From PSRF01 sp051000815 (GTDB lineage Bacteria; Acidobacteriota; Blastocatellia; Pyrinomonadales; Pyrinomonadaceae), in assembly GCA_051000815.1 (NCBI GenBank), contig JBPCNX010000084.1, positions 38,604 through 102,603 of the forward strand: a DNA stretch of 64,000 nt, written 5' to 3'. Positions 54,901 to 61,758 of this stretch are shown piece by piece; within the stretch, counting starts at the first letter, position 1; the number at the start of each line of letters is the position of its first letter. The position numbers and the translations under genes are program-made. The notes beneath the pieces are model-generated. The model did no database searches. It had not been told where the DNA came from and saw nothing but the letters and a program-made list of their open reading frames with translations.

Positions 54901-55622
54901 TCAATTTGCAAAAGCTGCGTAGTGGAAAGTTGAGTTTCGGGATCAAACTCGCGGATTGATTCGATCGTGTCACCAAAAAACTCGATGCGGGCCGGGGCTT
55001 CAGTTCCGGGAGACCAGAGATCAAGGATGCCTCCGCGCATCGAAAACTCTCCCACCGCACCGACTGGATCCTCACGCAAGTATCCGGAAGCAAGTAATTT
55101 CTCAGCCAGATCTTCCGGTGATTGGTCTTCGTTCCGCTTCAATAAAGATCCCGGTCGCGCCATTTCGTTTGGCGCAACTGTCTTGCGCGCGAGCGCTCGC
55201 GCCGGGAGGAGCACAAAATCATGACGCTTCTGCGTAAGACGCCAGAGCGTCAGCGCGCGTTTCTCAAGTGTCTCGGCATGCGGCGACGAGCCGGCATAGG
55301 GATCGCTCTCCGACGCAGGCAGCAGCAGCACTTCGTCTTCACATTTCGCTTTTCCATGCAGGGCGCAGTACCAGAAGCGCAGGTCGTTTTCCCAGGGCTC
55401 AAGGTCACGATTAGACTGTGAGACAACAGCAAACAATCGCCCGGTGGCGCGTTGCAAACTCGCGAGCGCGAGTGCACGAGCCGATCCGGTCACCAGCCCA
55501 CTTACCGAGATAACCCGCGTGCCGCGCGCGAGTTCATCGGTAAGGTTCTTAAACTCCGCAGTTTCGCTGACGCGCAATAATGCGCTCTGCAAAACCGAAT
55601 TTGTTTGGGTCGTACTGCTCAT
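51948..55622 (-). CDS. mfd: Transcription-repair coupling factor
   Basis: Mfd removes RNA polymerase stalled at DNA lesions and recruits UvrA. The 1224-residue protein has the UvrB-like N-terminal region (about 10-360) and a RNAP-interaction (CarD-like) domain (about 570-630, GDFVVHIDHGIARFGGL). The RecG-like translocase has Walker A GDVGYGKT (712-719), DEEQRFG and the QLRGRVGRSS motif. The C-terminal TRCF domain that contacts UvrA ends near 1190. Length and order are standard. A stretch of basic residues (near 545-560, KATGKKKKLK) lies before the CarD domain. The region upstream to 55699 holds a heptad palindrome. Confidence 0.96.
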   Translation of the reverse strand: MSSTTQTNSVLQSALLRVSETAEFKNLTDELARGTRVISVSGLVTGSARALALASLQRATGRLFAVVSQSNRDLEPWENDLRFWYCALHGKAKCEDEVLLLPASESDPYAGSSPHAETLEKRALTLWRLTQKRHDFVLLPARALARKTVAPNEMARPGSLLKRNEDQSPEDLAEKLLASGYLREDPVGAVGEFSMRGGILDLWSPGTEAPARIEFFGDTIESIREFDPETQLSTTQLLQIEIAPMRELSVTSRDFRDWAEAARDRWSEPRYARSLRDRTAFADEGESFPGWEWLLPLVRERTSTVFDYLQDAVLIVDDPSGIDSYLSEVYQSLGDRFSETDSADDLALTPDELYLPVNELQAKIEGRPRLELRTLGRAASRVDQELALDAESPQVQLGRARARRRPLFLFPTVGQAPEVEWRSTSVMRYHGRLADLAADVTRDLTQGSTTLFVMPSPGIAERIGEILGEYDLSARLAVMPRDVNADAPGSGEILVTVGRLSAGFEMPAANLVVHVEGDLFDEAGEPTLERRAATADGSRQKATGKKKKLKTAAFLSDFRDLKVGDFVVHIDHGIARFGGLQTLDLGPRSGEFMLLFYAEEAKLYVPVERLDLVQRYSSAEGHQPALDRLGGLGWQKTKAKAKRAMRDMADELLRLYAERKLVGGYAFAVDTPWQREFEDGFEYVLTPDQETAIEDVKRDMEEPTPMDRLLCGDVGYGKTEVAMRAAFKAVMEGKQTAILTPTTVLAYQHYDTLRSRFAPFPVKVELLSRFRSSKEQKEIVKQVESGAVDVVIGTHRILSKDVRFKELGLVVVDEEQRFGVAHKEKLKQLKKRVDVLTLSATPIPRTLNMSLTGLRDMSLIETPPRDRLAIQTQVVQFSENVIKSAIELELGRGGQVFLIHNRVETIETIAALVRRLVPQARLVVGHGKMNEKEMERVMLDFIDHKYDVLVATTIIENGIDIPRANTIIINRADAYGLSQLYQLRGRVGRSSRRAYAYLLISSEQELSPIARRRLAAIREFSDLGAGFRIAALDLELRGAGNFLGGQQSGHMDALGFDLYTQMLERTVAELRGEQVDDETSVSINLGVNVAIPDDYIQDMGQRLRTYKRVSSSRDEETLTAIRRETEDRYGRVPQPVEDLFSYARLRRLAEEIGVISIDKTADGIAIKFSENAHVSPQKLAEFVSKDERSTFTPAGVLRINLDKGQADSELQVARVALLELRSED

Positions 55623-55632
55623 CGGTAAAACA

Positions 55633-55699
55633 GTTTCGAGTTTTCTGCTTCGAGTTTCGTGCTCGAAACCCTAAACGCGAAACCAGGAACTCGAAACTC
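55633..55699. repeat. Inverted arrays of 7-base words (TTTCGAG / CTCGAAA)
   Basis: The whole 67 bases read in sevens: TTTCGAG, TTTTCTG, CTTCGAG, TTTCGTG on the left, then CTCGAAA, CCCTAAA, CGCGAAA, CCAGGAA, CTCGAAA on the right. Almost no loop separates the two halves. It runs between mfd and rfaE2, and its end touches the rfaE2 stop codon (55698-55700). Confidence 0.85.
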
Positions 55700-56168
55700 A
55701 CTTGTGACGTATGCGTTCAATCATCGCACTGGTCGACTCTCCTTCAACGAATGGCAGGGACACAACGCGGCCACCGCCTGCCTCAACCTCCTCGCGACCG
55801 TGAATTTCATCGAGTGTGTAGTCGCCGCCTTTCACGAGCACGTCAGGCAACAGTTGGGCAATTAAGGAACGCGGAGAGAGTTCATCGAAAATCGTGACAT
55901 AAGTCACAGCCCGCAGAGCTGCCAGTATTTCACCACGTTCCTCCTGGTCGACGATGGGCCGGTCGTCACCTTTCAACGCGCGCACCCAGCGGTCGCTGTT
56001 GATTGCCACAATAAGAGCGTCGCCTAAAGCTCGCGCCTGAGCCAGGTAACGGACGTGGCCGACATGCAACAGATCGAAAACACCGTTTGTAAACACGACG
56101 ACTTTGCCGTCAGCGCGCAGATCGGCCCGCTCCCGAAGCAGATCTTCGTGGCTGAATAGCTTGCTCAT
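55698..56168 (-). CDS. rfaE2: D-glycero-beta-D-manno-heptose 1-phosphate adenylyltransferase
   Basis: This is the stand-alone adenylyltransferase half of HldE. It makes ADP-heptose for the LPS inner core. The 156 residues have the nucleotidyltransferase signature FTNGVFDLLHVGH (HxGH at 35-38), AINSD, and the GGDYTLDEI motif near 115-123. Length matches the free-standing form. The kinase half is not in the window. It fits with the LPS genes at 3-9 kb. The stop codon lies at the edge of a heptad palindrome. Confidence 0.94.
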   Translation of the reverse strand: MSKLFSHEDLLRERADLRADGKVVVFTNGVFDLLHVGHVRYLAQARALGDALIVAINSDRWVRALKGDDRPIVDQEERGEILAALRAVTYVTIFDELSPRSLIAQLLPDVLVKGGDYTLDEIHGREEVEAGGGRVVSLPFVEGESTSAMIERIRHK

Positions 56169-56197
56169 TCGCTTAACAATCTAGCACGAGGCCAAGA

Positions 56198-56364
56198 GGA
56201 TTGCCGATTGGTCATTGCCGATTGCCGATTTGTGATTTCAGCCACAGATTGTACGGATCTCCGCAGATCAGAGTTCTTTCCTTCTAATCCGTGAATATCC
56301 GTGTCCATCTGTGGCTAAGATCAGCAATCGGCAATTGGCAATCGCCAATCGGCAATCAAAGGAA
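56198..56364. repeat. Nested palindrome: 7-base words outside, GCCACAGAT-type arms inside
   Basis: The outer left array (about 56198-56240) steps in sevens (GATTGCC, GATTGGT, CATTGCC, GATTGCC). The outer right array (about 56322-56358) has CGGCAAT, TGGCAAT, CGCCAAT. Inside lies a second inverted pair: GCCACAGATTGTACGGATC (about 56244-56262) and GTGTCCATCTGTGGCT (about 56302-56317). The same two word families in the same order occur inside the element at 22224-22504. Confidence 0.85.
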
Positions 56365-56393
56365 TTGGCAATGGACCCGCCGCTCTCTATAAT
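56365..56393 (+). promoter_or_regulatory. Promoter of lysS with a repeat-derived -35 box
   Basis: TTGGCA (56365-56370) and TATAAT (56388-56393) are separated by exactly 17 bases, close to the sigma70 consensus. The -35 box comes from a trailing TGGCAAT word of the adjacent heptad array. Transcription would start at about 56400, downstream of the possible upstream Met codons and 22 bases before the GTG start. Confidence 0.78.
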
Positions 56394-56421
56394 CAGCGCT
56401 TTCCGTTTGGGGAGCATCAGC

Positions 56422-58050
56422 GTGTCGACACCCTTCACCGAAATTACCGGCGAGAACGATCAAACTCGTGCGCGGCAGGAGCATCTCGAGGCTCTGCGCC
56501 GGCTCGTGGGAAATGTCTACCCCAACAAGTTCGAGCGCAGCGAAGTTGTCGAGCCGGGTCGCGAGGACACCATCAGTGCCGTCGTCCTGAAGTTTCGCGA
56601 CTATGAGCCCAAGGTAGCCGAGGGCGAACGGCCCGCGCCGGAAGAGATTGAACTAGCCAACCAGCAGCTTAATGAAACTACGGTGCGGCTCGCGGGAAGG
56701 ATCGCCTCACCGCCTCGCGTGATGGGCAAAGCCGCCTTCGTGCATCTGTCTGACGGTATCTCGCGTTTGCAGATATACATTCGTAAGGCCGATGCGAAGG
56801 CTGTTGACAACGCAACGCAGCAATCGATCGAGGAGGAAGGAAAAGGCTGGGAACTCTTTGAGCTGTTGGATCACGGCGATTTCATCGGCGCCGAGGGCTA
56901 TCTCTTCATAACTAAGACCGGCGAGCTCTCGGTCCACGTGACGAAGTTGCAGTTTCTCGCTAAGGCCCTCTTGCCAATGCCGGACAAGATGCACGGCATT
57001 CATGATCCGGAAATCCGCCAACGGCAGCGTTACGCCGATCTGATTGCCGGCAGTCTTAAACTTGAACACGAGGAAGATGAGCTTAATCCCCGTGAAGTCT
57101 TTGAACGCCGTTCGGCCGTAATTCGCGAGATGCGGCGCTTTTTAGATGAACACGGCTACGTGGAAGTTGAAACGCCGATGCTGACTTCCAAAGCCACCGG
57201 GGCCGTCGCGAAGCCTTTCGAGACATATCACAACGCGCTCAGCATACCTCTGTACGCGCGTATTGCGCCGGAGTTGTATCTCAAGCGTTTGCTGGTTGGC
57301 GGCTTCGAAAAAGTCTACGAACTCAATCGCAACTTCCGTAACGAGGGCATCGATCGCACCCACAATCCCGAGTTTACGATGCTGGAGTTTTACTGGGCTT
57401 ATGCCGACGTAAACCAGATGATGGATTTCTGCGAAGAGATGATTCGAGCGACGGTGTTCAAGGCCCTCGGCCACACTCAAGCTCGCTATGGCGACCACGA
57501 TATTGATTTCGCGAAGCCATTTCAGCGGTTGACGATGAAGGAAGCAATAAAAAAGTTGGCGCCGGCTGAAGCTCCCGCGCTCGAAGTCGATCAGCTCTCG
57601 GGACAAAAACTAGCAGAACTATTTGAAATAACGGGAGAACCGCGGCTGATTCAGCCAACCTTTATCACCGACTTCCCCAAGCCAATCTCGCCTCTCTCGA
57701 AAGCATCGCCGACCGATCCGGCAGTAGCGGAACGGTTCGAGCTTTTCATTTCAACGATGGAAATCGCCAATGGTTTTTCCGAGCTGAACGATCCGCGGGA
57801 ACAGTACGACCGGTTCCATGATCAGATGCAGCAGCGCGAAGGTGGTGATGAAGAAGCGATGGTGATGGATGAAGACTATATCCGCGCTTTGTCGTATGGC
57901 ATGCCGCCCGCGGCAGGGATTGGCATCGGGATTGATCGCTTCGTCATGCTGCTAACCAACCGTCCGTCAATTCGCGATGTGATTCTTTTCCCGCACATGC
58001 GACCCGAGCGCAAGGCCGAGGTCGAATCAGACGCCGCTCAGGAAAGCTAA
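56422..58050 (+). CDS. lysS: Lysyl-tRNA synthetase, class II
   Basis: LysS charges tRNA-Lys. The product has the N-terminal OB-fold anticodon-binding domain (RLAGRIASPPRVMGKAAFVHL) and class II motifs: motif 2 in NRNFRNEGIDRTHNPEFTMLEFYWAY and motif 3 in GIGIGIDRFVMLL. The GTG at 56422 lies seven bases after GGGGAG and downstream of a strong promoter, giving 542 residues. Longer frames beginning at 56311 or 56371 would encode repeat words or precede the likely transcript start. It converges with the TPR gene; a nested terminator lies between them. Confidence 0.93.
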   Translation: MSTPFTEITGENDQTRARQEHLEALRRLVGNVYPNKFERSEVVEPGREDTISAVVLKFRDYEPKVAEGERPAPEEIELANQQLNETTVRLAGRIASPPRVMGKAAFVHLSDGISRLQIYIRKADAKAVDNATQQSIEEEGKGWELFELLDHGDFIGAEGYLFITKTGELSVHVTKLQFLAKALLPMPDKMHGIHDPEIRQRQRYADLIAGSLKLEHEEDELNPREVFERRSAVIREMRRFLDEHGYVEVETPMLTSKATGAVAKPFETYHNALSIPLYARIAPELYLKRLLVGGFEKVYELNRNFRNEGIDRTHNPEFTMLEFYWAYADVNQMMDFCEEMIRATVFKALGHTQARYGDHDIDFAKPFQRLTMKEAIKKLAPAEAPALEVDQLSGQKLAELFEITGEPRLIQPTFITDFPKPISPLSKASPTDPAVAERFELFISTMEIANGFSELNDPREQYDRFHDQMQQREGGDEEAMVMDEDYIRALSYGMPPAAGIGIGIDRFVMLLTNRPSIRDVILFPHMRPERKAEVESDAAQES

Positions 58051-58059
58051 AACTAAACC

Positions 58060-58170
58060 CCAAGTCGCCAAGATAGGCCAAGCACTAAACTAGAAAGGGA
58101 GGCAGCTTAAGTTTGCCTCCTTTAATTACTCTTGGCGTGCTTGGCGTTTCTCGGCGGCTTGGCGGTAGGT
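58060..58170. repeat. Palindrome of CTTGGCG words with a terminator at its apex
   Basis: The left arm (about 58061-58090) has CGCCAAG and GCCAAGCAC; the right arm (about 58130-58166) has CTTGGCGTG, CTTGGCGTT, CGGCGG and CTTGGCGG in steps of about nine bases. A separate, more perfect hairpin occupies the loop. It lies between the convergent lysS and TPR genes. Confidence 0.8.
58094..58123 (+). terminator. Terminator nested in the CTTGGCG palindrome
   Basis: GGAGGCA (58098-58104) and TGCCTCC (58114-58120) form the stem, flanked by AAAG and CTTT. It could stop transcription from both convergent genes; the T tract is only three bases, so the outer palindrome may add strength. Confidence 0.6.
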
Positions 58171-58172
58171 TT

Positions 58173-59675
58173 CTACTGTTTCGCCGGGGTTTGCGCGGAG
58201 GCAACTTTGCCACGCAGCGAGGCGAGGCGGGCATCCGCCCAATCAGGCTTTTGTCCTTGCTTTTCTTTGCGACTGACGTAATCCTCCAACGCGGAAAGCG
58301 CTCCCGAGTAGTTTCCGCGCTTTTCCCGCACGCCACTCAGATTCAACAGAAACTGAGGATTCTCCTCCCGGTAAGTCTGCGCAGCTCGAGTGTAATAATC
58401 CTCGGCCTGTGCCAGATCACCTTTCATTTCATATAGCCTGCCCAAGTGGTAATAACTGATAGGAAGCCGTGCCCCATCCTTTTGCGCCACGGGCAGCAGA
58501 GCGGCGATCGCCTCATCGCGTCGCGCCAGTTCCATCAGTGAATAACCGAGTTCCAGGTTGGCGGGAGAAAAGTAGCCGTGCATACGCTGAATGACTCGGC
58601 GAAAACTCAGCACAGCCTCCTCATAGCGGGCGCTTTCGTGCGCTGTCCGAGCACGCTTAAGGAAGGCGTAGGTTTCCGGATCCAAAGTAAGCGGCCGTTC
58701 AGCGGTTGCAGCCACCGGTGACGATTTTTCCCTGCCCGCGCCGATCACGACTGGCCCTTTGCTCGCAGGCGTAACGAGTGGACGCGGCCCAACTGGAGAA
58801 ATGCTGAAGCTCTGTTTACCATCAAGAGCACGCGTTGCCGCCTTATGGTTCGGATCGACTGTTATGGCTCGTCGCCATTCCTGCGCTGCTCGGTCCATCT
58901 CGCCGCGGGCCGCATACAAGCGGCCCAGGTTATAGCTGGCTTCCGCGTAATGAAAATTCTCCGCGCGTAAGGCTGCGAGAAAGGCCTCATAGGCCTGGTC
59001 CCAAAAACCCTGCCTCAAAAGCACGACACCCAGATTGTTCGAGGCGCGCGAGTAGTGACCTTTGCGTTGTTCGATGGCTTTGCGATAGGTATTGATAGCA
59101 GCGTCGGTTGCCTCCAGGCGTGCAAACGCGTTGGCAATATTGTAGAAGCCCTGGGGATCGAAACGATCTTCGGCGCTGAGCAAACGCAATTCGGCGATTG
59201 CTTCCTGCTTCAGACCTTTCGCGATCATTTGCTCCACGACCTGGAGCTGTTGTCGCAGTCTTTCTTCGGGGGTCAGAACCGGTTCGACTTTTGGCGTTGG
59301 TGGTACTTCTTCGGACTTCGCTTCAACAGCCGGTTCAACTTCAGCTTGAACCGGAGGGACAGCGGCGGGAGCAGGATCATGGGCCGGTTGCGATTTTGGC
59401 TCGACCTGTTCAGCAGATGTGTCTGAAGCTTTTTGGACAGAAGAACCGGTGGCGGCCACCGGGGGTTTCGCAACCGTTCGTGATTTTGATCCCTGCCCGG
59501 CACGTCTGACGCGCGTCCTTGTTTTCGCCGGAGTAGGAGTCGCTTGAGGCCCAGCCTGCGAAACGTCCGCTGCAGAAAGTGTGGCAGCAAAAGTATATCG
59601 GGCAGATGCGAGGGAGCCGCCGCAAACCAGACTCAACACGAATGCGGAGAAAGTTAGGGGAATTGAATTTTTCAT
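58173..59675 (-). CDS. Exported tetratricopeptide-repeat protein
   Basis: Signal peptide at residues about 5-25. A long low-complexity Pro/Ala/Glu/Lys-rich linker (about 40-130) follows. Then come two blocks of TPR helices (about 135-255 and 335-485), with motifs such as YNIANAFARLEATDAAINTYRKAI and NNLGVVLLRQGFWDQAYEAFLAAL. A Ser/Pro-rich spacer with SISPVGPRPLV separates the blocks. It is the last gene of the exopolysaccharide operon, 34 bases after the YCF48-like gene. Its partners are not known; TPR proteins in such loci often scaffold export or synthesis complexes. Confidence 0.82.
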   Translation of the reverse strand: MKNSIPLTFSAFVLSLVCGGSLASARYTFAATLSAADVSQAGPQATPTPAKTRTRVRRAGQGSKSRTVAKPPVAATGSSVQKASDTSAEQVEPKSQPAHDPAPAAVPPVQAEVEPAVEAKSEEVPPTPKVEPVLTPEERLRQQLQVVEQMIAKGLKQEAIAELRLLSAEDRFDPQGFYNIANAFARLEATDAAINTYRKAIEQRKGHYSRASNNLGVVLLRQGFWDQAYEAFLAALRAENFHYAEASYNLGRLYAARGEMDRAAQEWRRAITVDPNHKAATRALDGKQSFSISPVGPRPLVTPASKGPVVIGAGREKSSPVAATAERPLTLDPETYAFLKRARTAHESARYEEAVLSFRRVIQRMHGYFSPANLELGYSLMELARRDEAIAALLPVAQKDGARLPISYYHLGRLYEMKGDLAQAEDYYTRAAQTYREENPQFLLNLSGVREKRGNYSGALSALEDYVSRKEKQGQKPDWADARLASLRGKVASAQTPAKQ

Positions 59676-59709
59676 CTCACGTTTATCCGTTGTCGAATAG
59701 ATCGCAGTC

Positions 59710-60786
59710 CTATTTTCGCAGTTCGGGCGCTTTGGCTGTGACGTAGGTCAATATCGTCCCGCCAAAACCTACCGCCCATCCGTGCGTACGATCCGCGAAG
59801 AAGACTCGCTCTAGAGGATGTGTCGTCGCGCTCTGTTGCGTCGTCCAGGTTAGGCCGCCGTCACCGGTGTAAATCACTGTACCCTCCGCGCCAACTGCCC
59901 AACCTTCAGCAGCGTCGAGGAACTTAACATCAAAAAGATCTACTGAAACTCCTGAGTTCTGCGCTTGCCAGCTTCGTCCCCCGTTTACCGTGGAGTAAAT
60001 GTGGCCGCCACTGCCCACGGCCCAACCCAGGCGATTGCCTATGAAGGAGGTAGCATTGAAGCGAACGTCCTTCGCATTTCCAAGTTGTGAGAGATGCCAG
60101 GTTTCGCCGCCATCGGAAGTTTGCAGGATTGTGGCGCCGGCGCCGACAAACCAGCCGCGATTATCATCTATGAAGGCACCGCCGAGCAGCAGGTGACGCG
60201 TGGGCGTTCGCAGGCGAACCCAATCTGCACCGGCTTCCTGCGATGTAAAAATTGCCCCACCTTCGCCGAAAGCCCAGCCACGCCCGGCGGGGCTAAACAC
60301 CGCACGAACCAGCCGGTCGTCTACGTCTGCGCCGCGGATTAGGACGCGCGTCCAGTGTTCGCCGCCATCGGTAGTCTTGAGCAGATAGGTGCGGTGTTCA
60401 TCTTTTGTCTTCAACTGATAGATGTTGCGTTCACAAACGATCCAGCCGTTAAGTGAATCTGCAAAATAGATGTCACGCAAGACATCATCAGCGGGGCGCG
60501 GTTGGGCACTCCAGGTTTTGCCGCCATCGCTGGTGGCAAGGAAGGCGCCTTTGCTGCCGACGACCCAACCGCGATTCTGATCGAGAAAGAAAACTCCATG
60601 TAGCCAGGAAAACGAGCTGGTTGTCTGCCGCTTCCAGCTGCCCGCTTGACCAAACGTGTTCGAGCTACCTGCAAAGCACAAGGTGAGGGAAAGGAGTAGG
60701 CCGAACGCACGAGGCAGCATTGCGTTTTTGGCAACAGACGAACCGGCCCTGCGTCGAGTCTTGAGCCTGAGAGTTTTGCGAAACAT
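59710..60786 (-). CDS. Exported YCF48/BNR-like beta-propeller protein
   Basis: Signal peptide (about residues 23-46; a Met at 23 is another possible start). The rest is a seven-bladed-type propeller with repeats such as GWVVGSKGAFLATSDGGKTWSAQ, GWAFGEGGAIFTSQEAGADW and GWAVGAEGTVIYTGDGGLTW. YCF48 homologues assist photosystem assembly in phototrophs; in other bacteria their role is not set. It sits 49 bases after the Wza gene, within the exopolysaccharide operon, so a surface or assembly role is inferred. Confidence 0.82.
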   Translation of the reverse strand: MFRKTLRLKTRRRAGSSVAKNAMLPRAFGLLLSLTLCFAGSSNTFGQAGSWKRQTTSSFSWLHGVFFLDQNRGWVVGSKGAFLATSDGGKTWSAQPRPADDVLRDIYFADSLNGWIVCERNIYQLKTKDEHRTYLLKTTDGGEHWTRVLIRGADVDDRLVRAVFSPAGRGWAFGEGGAIFTSQEAGADWVRLRTPTRHLLLGGAFIDDNRGWFVGAGATILQTSDGGETWHLSQLGNAKDVRFNATSFIGNRLGWAVGSGGHIYSTVNGGRSWQAQNSGVSVDLFDVKFLDAAEGWAVGAEGTVIYTGDGGLTWTTQQSATTHPLERVFFADRTHGWAVGFGGTILTYVTAKAPELRK

Positions 60787-60835
60787 GCTGAGGGCCTAAT
60801 CGGGCTGTGTGCTCTTGCCTGCGGCTGTTCGTTCC

Positions 60836-61726
60836 CTAGAAGAGACCTCCGGTAAATATGCGGGCGAAGCTGAGAATGGGTGAAAAACTCATAATCTTGG
60901 CCAACGTCTTCAACTTGTTGCCGGGCACGATCACTTGATCTCCGGGAACGAGGTAAGTGTCATCTGCGGCTTTTCCTTTGTAAATTGCGGAGACGTTCAC
61001 GGCGATTGGCGCCAGAACTCCGTTTTGTTGCCGGCGCAGAACTACCACCTTGCTTTTGTTCCCGGTCATCAACACACCGCCCGCTTCGCTAAGAGCTTCG
61101 GTCACAGTCATGCGACGACTCATCAATCGAATTCCGGGTTGGGCAACATCGCCAATAACCGCGTAACGGTAAGAGTTGCCCTTATCAAGAGACACTGTAA
61201 CCTGGGGATCTATGAGGTACTCGTCATACCGCTTCTTAATCAGCTCGGCGACTTCTTCGACGGTCTTGCCATTGACAAAGATACCGCCCGGAATTAGGGC
61301 CAGCGAGACCCGTCCGCTCGGGGGAATAATGATCGCGGAGCGAGAGTAGCGATCCTGACCGAAGACACTGACGGAAATCACGTCTTCCGGTCCCAGTCGA
61401 TACGTGTTGAAGAAGTTGTTGTAGTAAGGAACCACCGCATTTTCTTCAGAAATCTGTTCGCGGCGGTTGGCTTGTGTCTCAGCAGGAACGTCCGTCGCCG
61501 GGCGCGTCGTATCGTCGGACTCGAGCCGTTCACCAGTCGGTAGTTCCGCCGGCTTCTTGTCTGAGTCCTTCGGCTTATCCTGCGGTACGGTTGCCGGTGG
61601 AGTGCTCGCGACACGGGGTCGCGTCTTGTCGCCGGAATCCGGTTCCTGGGCCACAGTCACCGCGGCCGCCGAAATCAAAAGCACAGCCGCCAAAGCCAAA
61701 CCTGTTAACTTGTTTACTGCTTTCAT
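60836..61726 (-). CDS. Polysaccharide biosynthesis/export protein, Wza-like
   Basis: A signal peptide begins at the ATG at 61726 (MKAVNKLTGLALAAVLL); an upstream frame from 61762 would add 12 residues and overlap the sugar transferase gene. A Pro/Asp/Glu/Lys-rich linker follows. The Poly_export domain (about 105-190, YRLGPEDVISVSVFGQDRYSRSAI) and an SLBB domain (about 195-280, YAVIGDVAQPGIRLM) complete it. Wza-type proteins form the outer-membrane channel for capsule or exopolysaccharide. Length (296 residues) is shorter than Escherichia coli Wza, as in many environmental systems. Confidence 0.88.
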   Translation of the reverse strand: MKAVNKLTGLALAAVLLISAAAVTVAQEPDSGDKTRPRVASTPPATVPQDKPKDSDKKPAELPTGERLESDDTTRPATDVPAETQANRREQISEENAVVPYYNNFFNTYRLGPEDVISVSVFGQDRYSRSAIIIPPSGRVSLALIPGGIFVNGKTVEEVAELIKKRYDEYLIDPQVTVSLDKGNSYRYAVIGDVAQPGIRLMSRRMTVTEALSEAGGVLMTGNKSKVVVLRRQQNGVLAPIAVNVSAIYKGKAADDTYLVPGDQVIVPGNKLKTLAKIMSFSPILSFARIFTGGLF

Positions 61727-61758
61727 TGCGAACCTCCAAAAAACTTTCCGCGATGGCC

